This document shows, one piece after another, positions 34,995 to 47,008 of a stretch of DNA of 64,000 nt. Each line of letters starts with the position of its first letter. Position 1 is the stretch's first letter. The translations under genes were made by a program, and so were the position numbers. Location of the stretch: contig JAKEKT010000001.1 in the NCBI GenBank assembly GCA_021495925.1, forward strand, positions 744,001 to 808,000, given 5' to 3'. The notes beneath the pieces were generated by a model, which was not told where the DNA came from, searched no databases, and saw nothing but the letters and a program-made list of their open reading frames with translations. The stretch is from Diplodia intermedia (taxonomy: Eukaryota; Ascomycota; Dothideomycetes; Botryosphaeriales; Botryosphaeriaceae).

Positions 34995-37900
34995 TCAGCG
35001 CTGCTTCACCAGCTTCTCCCACCTCACAACCGACTCCGCGCTCAGGACGGGATCCGAGTGATACAGCCTGCGCGCGTCAGATCCCAACTCCAAGGCCTCC
35101 CACTGGAGCTCGAACTCCACGAACTCTCCACCGCCTTCCTCCGCCGCCGTCTCCCCATTCTCCTCCCCCTCCTCGACCTTCCCCTTCGCCTGCTTCTCCC
35201 CCTTCTTCCCATCATCCTGCCCCTTCCCGGCCTCCACCGCCTTCTTCTCAGAGCCCTGATTCAACGTGCGCACGGCAGAGATCTTGACGTTCTTCTCCAC
35301 CTTCACCCGCTTACTCTCGGGCGCGGGCAGGTGCCGCGTGAGCCTGCCGTGCTCCCCGGCACACACGTCGCAGAATTGCAGGAGGCTCCTCTCCTGGCTG
35401 CGGATGCGGCCGTCGAGCGTGCGCTCGGAAAGGATGCGGTTGACAAGCCGCCACGGGCTGGGCGTGGCGATGCCCCTGTCGACGCAGGCGTCGATGGTGC
35501 CCACCACGTCGGCCGTGATGACCTCGACGGGCACGAGGCGCTCGAACTGGCGCGGGCCGGCCTGGTTGTGGAGGATGCGCAGCACCTGGCAGACGAGCTC
35601 GGCGACGCGGGCGTAGTCGCGCTCGACGGCCGGCGGGGCCAGCTTGGTGATGGCGACGGCGGCGCGGCGCCTGGCGCGGTCCTCGGACAGGAACCACAGC
35701 ACGTCGCCGGCGCAGCTGTGGCAGAAGTGGCGCTCGCCCGGGCCCGGGGCGTGGTCGATGTCCATGCAGCGGGCGTGGACGGGGCCGCCGTCGGGGCAGA
35801 GGACGTTGTCGCAGGTGATCATGCGGGCCGTCTCAAGGCCATGGCAGATGCAGGTGCGCGGTACGCGGGAGTCGTTGAGCGGGCCCTCGAGCCGGGCGAG
35901 CTGGGCGGCCTCGAGGGGGGTGAAGGCGGCCAGGCTGGGGTCGTAGAGGGCGAGGTCACGCTTGCGGCGCAGGCCGTCGCGCAGGGCCAGGTTCTTCTGG
36001 TTGAGACGGCCGAAGAGGTGGTACTGCCAGCACTGCTCGGCGAGGAAGCCGTCGCCACGCGAGAATTGGTCGACCAGGTAGGCGGGCGCCATCTGCGTGT
36101 TGTCGAACGCGAAGGGCACAATGGTGTTGTGCATCATCATGCAGACGTGGCCGTCGGGGCAGCCCGGAGCGCCCCCATCGATGGTCGCCCTTATGGCATC
36201 GACGTACTGCTGCTCCGTCATGTACACATCCTCACCCATGGGAACGACAAGACGGGCGGCTGACAGCTTCGAGGGCACGCTGTAGTCGGGGGTCTTGTGA
36301 GCATCGTAACTGGCCGTCTGCCAGGGGTGAGGTTTGTAGCGGCCCAAGTGCTTCGTGAAGGCCTTCCAGTCGTCGTGCCGGGGATGCAGGCGGTCGATGT
36401 AGTGCATGCTTTCGGTGACGAGGAAGTCCTGCTCTGGGTCCGGCCTGGGCTCGAGCGGCGTGTCGCGCGGCGTCGCCCAGATGTCGTGGTTGAACATGTT
36501 GTAGACGCCAGCTTGGAAGAAGTCTTTGGCGTCGAGGAATCGCTCGACTCGAGGAGGGGCGTTTTTGAGCGTGCAACGGAACTTGGCCTTGTTGGCCTCC
36601 GCCTCCCATTCGATAAGCTCTTTCCTGTTGGGCGGCGGAAGAGGGATCTCTTCCGGCCTTGTCAAGACAGGTAGAGCAGCGGCATGCTCGGAAGCGTTTG
36701 CAATCCCCTGACAGCCTGTCAGATAGCATCGTGTTGAAACGTACTCGCACAGTGCACGTGTACTTACTTTGCCCTCCTGCTTCTTCGGCTTCGCGTCGTC
36801 ACTGCCAGACCCAAAGTTGAAGACGGTGGGATCAGGTTCCTCTTCCTGGACGGTCGCAGTACCCTCAAAGGTATCCCCTGGCATATCAACCTCTGGCAAC
36901 AGCACAGTGTCTGCATCGCCTCGCCCATCGTGTTCGATTGGCTCATCGGCTGGAAAATCGATGCCCAACGCATTGGCGAGTTCTGCTTCCGGGTGATTTA
37001 GCACGTTCCCAAGAGGTAATTCCTCATGGAAGTCATCCTGTACCTGATCATTGGCGTCTTGTACATGCAACACCGCATCGATGGCCCGGTCAAGTTCATC
37101 CGCCCTGCGCTGCCTTGTCGCATACTCGAGCCTCTGCTTCCTTGATTCCTTGATGCGATCCAGGGCGCCGGCCCTGATGAAGCGCAGGAAACCGCCTCTG
37201 CGCTTTGCCGTTTCGACCTCTTCGTTCCACAGGTTTTCGAAGTCGGCCTTGGCAAGAGCGAAGAGCTGGTTGACGACGCTCTTCTGATCTTTGGTGAGCT
37301 TCTGCTTCGACGTGGCATGATAGGGAACGTCGACGTCCAAACGCCTCAGCGCTGCGGCGGCCAGCTCGTCAAAGTCGGGGGAAATGACTGTGCCGGTGAC
37401 ATCCACTTCGCGACGGTACCATGCGTAGCCGCGACCGTCCCAACGCACGTTGTCAGGGAAATTCGGGTCGTCGAGCTCAATGAAGTGTTGGTCGCCGTCC
37501 TCGTAGCGGTCGTCGGCGTCTGGGTGGAAGGCCAGGGCGACGCGGGCGACGTCGGCGCCGGCGATGGTGTCGGGCGGCGGTTTGCGTGAAAGGGCCTTGT
37601 CGAGCTTCTTCGCGAGCTTGTTCTGCTTGCGGCGTCTCTGCTGCGTTGCTCCGTCGCCTTCGGCCCAGTCGCTTTCACTGGGCGACGGTGGCGAGTCGCT
37701 GCCGCTGTGACTAGGAGCTGTGAGCCGCTCGAGCTCGCGCAGGGAGATGGCGACGGCCTTGTGCCGCTTGAAGTGTTCTTCGCGAGAGCGGTTGCATGGG
37801 TCGCACTCGTGCGTTTTGTTTGGCCAGAAGAGGTTTTGGTGGTACTTCGGGCAGGGCATCACATGCTCGCCCAGGCAGATGTTAAGCAGTGTGCCCGCGT

Positions 37901-38048
37901 GCGAGTTGGGCACCCCACACACAGGGCAGTGGTGGTCGAGGCCCGGCGTGTCTTCCCAGACAAACCAGGCTGCAGGCGGCGGCTTGAGGATCGACTGGTG
38001 CCGTGGTGGCTCCAAGTCCGCGTCGTCTTTCCAACGTTCGGTGGCCAT
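34995..38048 (-). CDS. Large zinc-finger (PHD-like) nuclear protein
   Basis: The frame is open for 1017 codons from ATG 38048 (MATERWKDD). An intron of 60 bp with a perfect GTAAGT donor at 36767 and CTGTCAG acceptor at 36708 is probable and shortens it to 997 residues without shifting frame. Near residues 30-110 is a Cys/His cluster (CPVCGVP, C then CDPCNRSREEHFKRH) that could bind zinc. A second cluster near residues 710-760 has the order C-x-C, C-x4-C, H-x2-C, C-x2-C, as in PHD fingers. A third pair (CDVC) follows near 875. Basic helical stretches lie in the middle and a Lys/Glu-rich segment at the end. Such proteins are usually chromatin or transcription regulators, but no named family was recognised. 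The longer in-frame start at 38234 is not a normal ATG context and was not chosen. Confidence 0.72.
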   Translation of the reverse strand: MATERWKDDADLEPPRHQSILKPPPAAWFVWEDTPGLDHHCPVCGVPNSHAGTLLNICLGEHVMPCPKYHQNLFWPNKTHECDPCNRSREEHFKRHKAVAISLRELERLTAPSHSGSDSPPSPSESDWAEGDGATQQRRRKQNKLAKKLDKALSRKPPPDTIAGADVARVALAFHPDADDRYEDGDQHFIELDDPNFPDNVRWDGRGYAWYRREVDVTGTVISPDFDELAAAALRRLDVDVPYHATSKQKLTKDQKSVVNQLFALAKADFENLWNEEVETAKRRGGFLRFIRAGALDRIKESRKQRLEYATRQRRADELDRAIDAVLHVQDANDQVQDDFHEELPLGNVLNHPEAELANALGIDFPADEPIEHDGRGDADTVLLPEVDMPGDTFEGTATVQEEEPDPTVFNFGSGSDDAKPKKQEGKVSTRALCEYVSTRCYLTGCQGIANASEHAAALPVLTRPEEIPLPPPNRKELIEWEAEANKAKFRCTLKNAPPRVERFLDAKDFFQAGVYNMFNHDIWATPRDTPLEPRPDPEQDFLVTESMHYIDRLHPRHDDWKAFTKHLGRYKPHPWQTASYDAHKTPDYSVPSKLSAARLVVPMGEDVYMTEQQYVDAIRATIDGGAPGCPDGHVCMMMHNTIVPFAFDNTQMAPAYLVDQFSRGDGFLAEQCWQYHLFGRLNQKNLALRDGLRRKRDLALYDPSLAAFTPLEAAQLARLEGPLNDSRVPRTCICHGLETARMITCDNVLCPDGGPVHARCMDIDHAPGPGERHFCHSCAGDVLWFLSEDRARRRAAVAITKLAPPAVERDYARVAELVCQVLRILHNQAGPRQFERLVPVEVITADVVGTIDACVDRGIATPSPWRLVNRILSERTLDGRIRSQERSLLQFCDVCAGEHGRLTRHLPAPESKRVKVEKNVKISAVRTLNQGSEKKAVEAGKGQDDGKKGEKQAKGKVEEGEENGETAAEEGGGEFVEFELQWEALELGSDARRLYHSDPVLSAESVVRWEKLVKQR

Positions 38049-38773
38049 GGTCGTTCCAGGGTGGACGGAGTGAAAAGGATGCAGGTCGGTGGTGCCGAGC
38101 TGAAGAAATACCTTCGAGGCCAAAGTGGCGGAACGAAAAGAACCCGATGGAAGTGTTGGCGAAGCAACCGGTGATGTACTTCCTGGTTTCGCGTCCACTC
38201 CCCAATCACTGACCCGCGAGACCCTACCATCCAAGACCTGCCCTGCTCAAGTTCCACCCGGTCCATGGCAGTCACCACTGCTATCACCGCCAGTTCTGTC
38301 TGCTCTGCCACCGCGTCACCCTCATCCCATGTCTCCAACTGGTGTGAACGGACTAAGTTATTTTTCTTTTGCAGTGCCTAAGCAACACTTTACAGGCAGA
38401 CAACGAAATCTTGCTAAGTCAGGGGCCTAGGAGAGACAAGAAGAGAAACAAAACTGTCCACGGGCAAGATTGGCACTCAACTTCTCATTGTTCCGCAACT
38501 TTGTGAGACTTGTCGCACTTCCAAATGGACCCCAAGTCCTGTTTCGACCTGTTCTAGAACAATCAAGTGGGTGAACAAATAGATTGAAGCTAAGAGATGG
38601 TAGTCCAAGATGGAGTAAGCCGTCATAAATCGTAAGGTTATTTTTTTTTTTCCAATTTACCCAATCCCATTCCTTGAGCCCGTGATAATGAGTGATCACC
38701 TGCAGAAAGAGAAAAATGAAACGTCGGATTCCCTTCACACACAGACACACGATTGTGCTGGCAGTCTGTTTTC
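38049..38773. other. Intergenic region between EGT1 3' end and the zinc-finger gene
   Basis: 725 bp holding the promoter of the zinc-finger gene and the 3' flank of EGT1 (both minus strand). It includes a T-run near 38640-38651. No gene is seen. Confidence 0.6.
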
Positions 38774-41465
38774 TCAGTTGTCCCGGACAATCCTCGCCGT
38801 CGTCCAACAGTACGGATAATTCCTCTGGTACCAGTTGACGAACGTCTTCCTCCCCGCCACCCTCGGATGCGTGGCCCATGACCCACCCAACACGACGTTA
38901 TGCTTGCCGTCGAAGAAATCCGACGTGTAACCTGGATACAGATCCATGGCCTTGAACCCGTCGTGCGACTCCAGCACAGTGCTCGTCCACTCCCAAGCGC
39001 CGCCCATGTCGCCCTGGCCCGCGAGCTTGTCGCCATTCTGCGTGACCGGAACAGGGTACCAGTGCTTGAACGCCACGTTCGCCCCGCTTAGGTCGGCAAA
39101 GAGCCCACGCGGGTCGGGCGAGGAGGAAGACGAAGCAGCTGCGTTGGGGGCGCCATTGGGGTGGGTTGACGAGGCGTGGGATGTCGGTGACTCCTCCACG
39201 CCGTCATTGACCAGGTGACCATTGACTGCGGGGATCGTACGCTGCGTTGTTGGCTGGTTTGCATCGAGCTCCTTCAGCCGCTCGACGTACGCGTAGATAC
39301 TGCGGGCTTCCTGCATAGTGGGAATTCGGCCGCCCATCCAGTTGGCGCACCCAGCCAACTCATTGTAAGACGCGATAACAGGCCAATCAAGCGCATGCTT
39401 GAGAGAAACACGGCCGAAGATGGTCCTGACGCATACGTCATCGAACGTCTCCTCGTCAGAAGCACGCTTCTTCGAGGACACTCCGTTGGCAGTGCCGTTG
39501 GTGTGGCCGTCTACTATGTCAGTAGCAGACTTGGAAGCCGCCCAGGACACCGGAAGTTCAGAACGCCGAGTCTGCTTGAGGTAGTCCAGGTATTCCCCGT
39601 TGGTGATTGGACGAGCCTTAGCCTCAAAAGAGCCAACCTTGACCTTGCGACGAGGCTTTTCGTTGTCCCAACCGAAGTAACGCAGGGGTCCGTCGTCGCT
39701 TTCCGGATCATCAAGCCCTTCGAATATCTCGCAAGCAGGGATAGTGAACCATTTGTTTTCAACAGCCTCCTGCGCCGCCTGTTTGGCCAGTTGCTCGAAA
39801 TTGGGCTTGACCGTAGCCGGGGGAGGTAGAGTCCTGTCGCTTTGCAGAAGCATATACAACAGCGTCTCCAGGTGCATGATCTCATGTTCGTAGCCTATCC
39901 AAATGGCTCGGGAAACACGGCGGTTGGACGCAGCTTCGCCGGAATCGTACAGTTTCTTAACCCTCCGGCGGACAGCATCCTGAAACCCGAGGATTTCCTC
40001 AACAGGAGGCCACGACTCTGGGACCTCACTGTGAGAGTGGCACTGCTGTGGGTTCTCGACGTCCGGGTCGATCCCTCTCTCGAAGATCTGCGGATAATAT
40101 CTCGGCTCGGTTCCGGGTCGGCCGGTGGCACGAGAAAGGTGGATGTCTAAGAATGTCGGAATGTGTCCAAGGTAGAAAATGCAGGCATTGCGTAGTTTGA
40201 TGGGCTGCTCCAGCAACTCTTCGTTTGGTATCATGTCCAGAACCACGGCATCCCAGGCAGACCAAAGCTGCTCCCAGTCGGTTACGGATGGAACTGGATT
40301 AGCCGCATAGTCCTTCGGTCTCAGAGGCCAGAAGACCTTCGGCTTCGACACCAGATGAAGCCCGTAGTTGCCAGCCTTGTTTGTCCACCTGGCACCTTCG
40401 GCAACCTGTCCTATCTCCCACAGCTGCCTAGTCTCCTCGGCACTGTACTTGTAGCTTTCCTCGATCCGGAGCCTCTCGCCAGCTTCAATATCGACGCCAT
40501 CGATGGTTACGTTCTTGAGCGGCGAGACAAAAGCGTGGTGGCGGCCGTTTTGAGAGTCATACTCGCCAATGACCTCCCACTCGCCGGGCTTGAACTGCTC
40601 GGAACCGAGGATTCTGTTTGCGTTCTTCAAGCCGTTAAGAATGAAGTCGTGAGTGACATTGTCTCGATCGTTGTACGCATGGTAGACCCTTTCTGGATCT
40701 TTACAGGCATCGATACCAATGAGGAGCTTATCGCCCGTCTGCAGAGAATCGGTAACGCTTTGCAGGAAAGGCCCGGCCTCGTCTCGCTTGAAATTGCCAA
40801 CGCTGGAGCCGATCCAGAGCACTGTCTTTGGCCTGGAAGCGATTTCAGGACGCTTCATCCACTCCATGCCATCGTCGTAGGTGCCGTGGAGGCCGTAGCA
40901 TGTCACGTGGTTGTAGCTTTGGCTTGGGACCTCAGCTAGGGTACGCTCAAGCTCGGGAAGAGAAAGATCAAGGGCGAAGTAGTCGACGTCCTTCTGCTGC
41001 TTCTCCAAAGCCTGCAGGAGGATGTTCACCTTGCGCAGATTGCTGCCAATGCCGTTAGCACTTGGGTCGGCTCAGCAGGAATGAGGAACAGAGCACTTAC
41101 CCACTCCCAAGTTCGATGATCATCGAACCGGGTTGGATGCGGTCCGCAATGGCGTCGGAGTAGGCCTCTAGAGCCTCGATCTCGGCATTGGTGAGGTAGT
41201 ACTCGTCCAGGTAGGTGATCTTCTCGAAAAGCCTCAGACCAGCCTCGTCGTAGAGAAGCAGCGTGGGGAGCGTCTTTTCGCCACCGCCGGCGGGACGCAG
41301 GCCATCGGAGATGGCGGCTGACAAGGAAATCTCGCCAGCATCGCGGCGAATGTCAATGACGGTAGGAGTGGTGGTGGGATGCTGAACGTCGGCGAACGAG
41401 TCGTAGCGCTTGCGGAGGGCGGCCGCGAGACCGGAGCCGGTGTCCGGGAGCGTGTCGAATACCAT
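38774..41465 (-). CDS. EGT1: Ergothioneine biosynthesis protein EGT1 (methyltransferase-sulfoxide synthase fusion)
   Basis: Makes the first steps of the antioxidant ergothioneine: trimethylation of histidine to hercynine, then iron-dependent C-S coupling with cysteine to hercynylcysteine sulfoxide. Two exons, 41465-41101 and 41042-38774, with an intron of 58 bp, give 877 residues, the normal size for fungal Egt1. The N-terminal SAM-dependent methyltransferase (about 30-350) contains the ELGSGNLRK glycine loop, which is created at the splice junction. A DinB-like domain follows with HEIMHLE near residue 505, the H-x3-H-x-E iron site. The C-terminal formylglycine-enzyme-like domain (about 580-875) carries GGRIPTMQEA, GGAWEWTS and GGSWATHP. 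The gene is complete, with no sign of transfer or decay. The second pathway enzyme (EGT2, a PLP lyase) is not in the window. Confidence 0.95.
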
Positions 41466-42919
41466 TGTCAGACTGCTGAGCGGGGGGGACGCGTGCTCTG
41501 CAGTCGGAATGACGGGACGGCACGGGGGCCTTTAATAGGGGACGAGGCTGGTGTCGACGGACCGTAGTGGGTCTAGCAGGGCGTGATCACGGGCAGAGGC
41601 TTGTTTAGGACGCCGTTGGGGAGCACGTTTAGGCAGATCTAATGCCATACGGCAGGAAGATGGCGCGGGCCGACGAATGAGGGCGTGAGGCGGGCCCAGG
41701 TACGTGATGGTCAGGTCGAGCTCAACCCTGCGCCGACTGCGCTGTTTTCGCGGGCTGCATGGTGGCCCCGCATCGTGTCCCCCACGGCCCGCCCTGGTAG
41801 CCATTGAGACGGTGGCAGAAAGAAGGGCCCGGCCGGGCAGCAGCATGACGTAGGGCCTTCCGCCGGCGGGCGACGTGAAGAAGCAGGGGCAGGCCTCTGG
41901 CAAAGCGTGTGTCAGCGGGGGCCGCGGGGGCAGCGAGGGGCAATGGCCGCTCAAAGAGGCTGAGAAATCGTGGGCCGATGGGGTGGCTGTTTGCGGCCAG
42001 GAACCATCGGCACATGCGGAACCTTGGCCACGGCTGCGGGGTACTGAGGGCATGGTGACGCCATAGCGTGAGCCTGACAAATAGCCGTGACATGCGAGTG
42101 CTAAGTAAAGAACGGGGGGAATCAGTCGGCGAGAAGGACACGGTAGTGACAGTCGAGGAGGCTTGGGTTCGTCCTGGCCAGCGTGCCAGCCTGGCCCGGC
42201 CCTGCCGTCCGCGTCTCCGCACGTGATGGCCCGCGGGGCCTTGGCCTGCCCGCAATCCTGTGTGCTGCTGAAGAAGCAGACATCCGCCAACGCGGCCTTG
42301 GCACATGTGAACAGTCAGCGAATAAGCCGGCCTGTCGGTCCTGCGCGCGGCCGATGCAAGGCCAGGAGCCAGGTTTGCGCTGCACGTGATGCCCTTCTGA
42401 TAACTCTATCCTAACCTCTTGCGAGCCCCATCGGCCCCTGCACCATCTACACATGCTGTGCCTGCATTGTCTGCTTCTCTGCGCCATGGCGTGAGCCGGG
42501 CTGAGCACCGTCCTGCCACCTGCCTCCCATGATGCATCCGAAGGGCGCTCGTCCGCGACCAGGTTCATGAATCGCGCATTGACGCTTACAACCCGCGTAT
42601 TGCATCTCCAGGAACTTGGCTCAGCCAGAGAAAGGCGGGCGTCGTACGGCCCACGCCGGATTTTGTCAGCATTACCGTGTATGCGGACCCACCTTTCGGA
42701 CGCGAAAAGACAACGAAAGATACATTTGCTCCCTAAAGCCGAGGCCGAAGTCCGGGTCCGCCTGGGGTCTCATGTGATTACCAAGGAAACGTAGGTAGTG
42801 GCGCGCCCTCTCAAATCACACCGCGCAGAGTATCCGGGCCCCGTCCAAGTATATCCAAACCATCAAACATTATAATTTCCCCTTTTTACCTTGAAAAACT
42901 CCACATGTAGGGACATCCG
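41466..42919. other. Intergenic region of about 1.45 kb
   Basis: It contains the EGT1 promoter and the 3' flank of the HAK transporter gene, both minus strand. The open frames here read as Pro/Arg/Ser-rich noise. No TATA box, repeat or RNA gene is convincing. Confidence 0.55.
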
Positions 42920-45900
42920 TCATATTTCCCGCACGAACCCCACCTCCACCAGCTTCTCCACTGGAATATTCATCTTGCTCACCTTTGTCCGCGTGTTCTC
43001 CCTTAACCACAAGAAGACGCTCAGCAGAATCCTCGTCATCGATCCGTTCTTGTACGTCAGCAGACGTAACTGCTCCTTCCCAACCACGTACACCACCTGC
43101 GTCGCGAAGGCCTTGTCCAGCGCCGCCAGCCGTCGCGACACCGCCTGTTCCGGCAGGTTTGCATACGTCGCGTGATCTTGGTCTGCAAAGCGCAAGTTCT
43201 TCGATACGGACCCTCTCCGCCGTCGGGCGCCGGGTGGTGGCGTTGGTGGGCTCGGAGGCGTCGAGGCAGCCAGGGAGATGCGGTCGTCGTCGTCAGAATT
43301 ATCCGGGCTTTCGGCCGGTTCTCTCGCCGAGACGGTGGAGGCGCTTTGAGGGCGGTGGCTGGTGGTCCTTGTGTTGGTGCTGTTTCTAGGGGCCGCCGAA
43401 ATGGCGTCCGGATTTTCCGGAGAGGATTGCTCTGCCGGCTCTGCTCCGACTGTCGAGGAGCCGCTGGTGCTCTCCTTGCTTTCCGGTGGAGGCGACTTGT
43501 TACGGATGTTTTTGGGGCGCGATGCCTTGACGATGGCGTGGCGGAGCTGAGAGTAGACGACTTGGCCCAGGTCGGCATTGATCGGATGGTCGTTGTAGCC
43601 GTGGCGAATGATCATGCGATAGCAATTTGGCATACGTGTTCCCGCGATCTCGTAGCGCTCTTCTTCCTTGACCTGCATGGACGATGATCATGAGCCCGAT
43701 TCTTATCAATGAACTGTGTGAAGCTTACATGAGGGATGTGCAAGGCACGGAGATGCAAGAAGACGTGAACATCCTGCTGCGCTTCGAATTTCTTGAGGAA
43801 TTCTTCGTACACTATGGGCACCTTGTCGCCAGCTTTGTCGAAGAAGATGCCAAGGCCTAGAGTTGACATAATAGGTTAGCCTCACTGGCCTTTCTCCACT
43901 TTCGCTCGTAACTCGAGGGACATCCGTACCTTTGATCCTGTATATCTCGCCACCTCCGTACTTGTCAGCCAGCCTCGGTGGCGCATCGTCACTTCGAACG
44001 ATCAAATCACGAAGTCCAAGGCGGTTCTTGTCTTCGGCTCTCCACTGCTGCTCCTTCCCAAAGCGCCACACAATGAAGACAAGAGCCAGGATACAAGCCA
44101 GTACGAATGTGAACCAGGCACCGTCAACGAATTTAGTGGCCGCAGAAGCAAGGAATAGGCCATCAAGTGTGAGAAAAACCGCCCAGACTGGCAGGACCAG
44201 GAACCATGGAAGGCGCCAAACGATGATGGCAACCAGCGCAACCAGATTCGTTGTGATGAACGTGACCAGCACGACGCAGAAGCCGTAGGCATGGCCAAGT
44301 TTAGTGGTGTTGTTGTAGACTGCCGTGACGATGACAGTGCCAATCATCAATAGCCAGTTTGCCATCGGGATGAAGACCTGTCCATAGAACTTGTTGCTGG
44401 TATAGATCATCTGGATCTGAGGGAAGTAGCTGGTATTCATAACCTGGGAGAGCAGCTGGAAAGCGCTGGTGATCATCGCTTGGGAGGCCACGACGGCAGC
44501 CAGTATCGAAATAATGAGCGAAGGGTAGAACATTCCCGGCGGAACTGATTCGAAAAACGGATTGTCATATGCGCTAGGGTTGGTAGAGATGCGAGCAGCC
44601 TGGCCAATATACGCCATTAGGATGCATGGGTAAGCGAAGCCAATCCAGGAGATTTGAATCGCCCTTTGCTGCCGTTAGCCATCGGAAGCTGGGATAGACA
44701 TGTGGCATATCATACCGTTGCGAGAAAGCGCCCAAGTCGGCGAAAAGAGCCTCGACGCCTAGAATGTCTGTTAGCAGAGCAAGTCGTAGATTCCGGCAGT
44801 GGCCGCCTTACCGGTAAATGCAAGCAAAATACCACCCAACGACAGGAACGCGTCTGTTGAGTCCCGCACGAAGAAACTGAACGCGAAAGTCGGAGAAAAC
44901 GCTTTAAGAACAGTATGGTCGAATTCCACGAGGTTCTTCGCTGGGTTAGCAGAGTCATGATTGCAAAAGCACCGAAAACTCACATAAATCCCAAAACAGA
45001 AATTCAAAAGTAGCCAGACAACAACTATGGGCGCGAAAGCCTTCGCCAGCCGCGACACTCCTAGAGGCTGGACCAAGAACAAGAGCACGATGATTGCGCA
45101 AGATACACCGACAACCAGGTCGGTTCCAAGGTCGGGGCGAACAACCCTGAGGCCTTGCACGGCACCCAATACTGACTGGGCCGGTGTAAGGATGGTGTCG
45201 GCCAGGATCAAGCTGACGCCGAAAACGGACAGTGCCTTGAGGGCAAAATGCATGGCCCGGCTATGCTCGAGGAAGTCGCGCACCCTCTGGTTGAGGGGAC
45301 GCAACTCATTGGACTCGAAGCGGCTAAGACGATGCGTGTGCCACCTCGTGGGATCGTGTTTCGTAATATTACACTGCGGCGGCGTTAACAGTTGTTTGCG
45401 ACCGACCGACGACAGCACTGGATGGGGCGGCATACGTAGCGCGAGAGCAGGCTGTAAACAGCAAAGGTGCCGCCCTCACCCTCATCGTTGGCGGAAAGCA
45501 CGATGAGGATGTACTTTACAGTGACGATCAAAGTGATGGCCCATATGATGAGAGACAGAGCGCCGACCAGATCGTCTTTCGACGGCGGCTCGGAAAAGGT
45601 GGAGGAGAAGACATAGAGAGGGCTTGTTCCAAGATCACCGTAGATGACGCCGGTGGATTGGTAGGCCAGCCTGAAGAAAGTCAGTAGAAACAACGGCGCG
45701 CACGGACAGCGAGCTCACCAGGCCAGCGTCCATCCCTTGAAGACCTGGGCGGGGTCAGCGCAACGGACGGAGCAAGCTGCAGGAAGACGGATTGGGTACC
45801 TGCTCGTGCTTGAAGTCGCGCTCCTGCGGCCTATAGTCGATGGTGTCCTCCTCGTCGTACACGAGATCGGCGTCCTTTTCGCGGAGCTGCTTGACGCTGT

Positions 45901-45982
45901 TGCGGTGTTTCAGACGAGTGGCCTGGCCAGACCCTGCTTGGAACAGCGAAAGATGCTTCAGGTCGCCGAACTCGTCTTCCAT
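42920..45982 (-). CDS. HAK1: HAK/KUP-family high-affinity potassium transporter
   Basis: A plasma-membrane K+ uptake protein, probably proton-coupled. Nine exons give 871 residues: 45982-45800, 45744-45719, 45670-45436, 45373-44984, 44935-44812, 44758-44716, 44663-43930, 43856-43729 and 43672-42920; all phases agree. Exon 2 has just 26 nt. The first helix carries GVIYGDLGTSPLYVF, the family signature at the ion path. Further motifs are NDEGEGGTFAVYSLLSR, ILTPAQSVLGAVQGL, FVRDSTDAFLSLGG and ASQAMITSAFQLLSQ. About twelve helices are followed by a cytosolic C-terminal domain. That domain (GLGIFFDK...FEAQQDVHVFLHLRALHIPHV) is interrupted by a disordered Ser/Pro-rich insert of about 110 residues before the final conserved segment ending in VEVGFVREI. 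The acceptor of exon 5 uses CGAAG instead of a nearby CCCAG, chosen because only it keeps the frame. Confidence 0.92.
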
Positions 45983-47008
45983 TACTGGACGACGGGGCGA
46001 GACGGGGGCAAAAACGCGCAAGCTACGCCCGGGGCAGCACGCTGCGCGAAGATCGGGAGGCAGCGGGAGCAGGCTGCTGGAATGCGCGGGGAGGGCTGAG
46101 CGATGCGAAGGCGGGTTTATTTGACGACTTGCAGCGGAGGAAAGCAGGCTGACCGGCGCAGCGCCGGACCTGAGCACTTGAGCGGCGGCATGGTGGATTT
46201 CTTGGCGTCGCGCGATGGGTGAAGGACACGGCGGGGACGCGACCCAATGGGTCCGTGGCTGGACTCGACGGCAAATCGCGGTCGAAAAGCGCGCGGGGTG
46301 GCAGTGCTGGGCGAGTGCTGGGCGCATCGGCTGCTGCGCTTGGCCTCGGTCCGGCCGCGGCGCCGCACGCAGCCCTCTCGCCCTTACCACTCACGCCTCT
46401 CGAACGGCCAGGAATGCGGGGGACCGCCTGCTGGTCCGAACCTTGATCTAACCTCGTCGCGCAGAGTCACGGAGAGCGAAGACCGCGTCACTTGGCCGCC
46501 GGCCCTCTGCGGATCGGTGGACGTCGCGCGACGTAAGCCGCCCTGCACCTGCACCACGCACCACCCTACCACGCTACCTGCAACCATCGGCACGCTGACG
46601 TGCAGCGCGTAGCTTATTGCTCCGCCCATTTGCCACTCCCGCCGGCGCAGAGTTCCGCGTTCCCTTTGCCTGCACATGCAGGGTCCGCACGAGGCGACCC
46701 GGCCTCACGAGCAATGCACGAGAACAATCGGCACCTCGGGACCAGTCTACGTCCCGATCCACCCCGGCCTCTGTTGTCGATGGTCCTTTCTCCGCGACGC
46801 CGAAAATTTTCCCTGCCGTCAGTCGCAATGTCTGTACGATACGTGGTGGGCTCTCACCGCCCTGTTATCACCCTGGCGCCATAGGCCCAACAGCAGAGAG
46901 CCATGCAAGATGCAACGCTGACGCTTCCACGGAGCCGGGATCCGCACGTGCATATCTCTCTCTCATTATTGGTATCCGCAAGAGAGCCTCATCAATCTGT
47001 CCGATCCA
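45983..47008. promoter_or_regulatory. Promoter region of the HAK transporter gene
   Basis: About 1.0 kb upstream of the HAK start and downstream of the NmrA-like gene. GC-rich; overlapping short frames only. No specific binding site can be assigned. Confidence 0.45.

Noticed and set aside
34974..36263. Open frame of 429 codons on the plus strand
   Set aside because: Antisense shadow of the zinc-finger gene in GC-rich sequence; Leu/Val/Ala/Gly-rich with no motif, while the minus strand shows ordered Cys/His clusters.
38049..38234. N-terminal extension of the zinc-finger protein frame to 38234
   Set aside because: The upstream in-frame start is not a convincing ATG context, whereas ATG 38048 (CGACCATGGCC) has a good initiation context and is followed by the conserved-looking Cys cluster.
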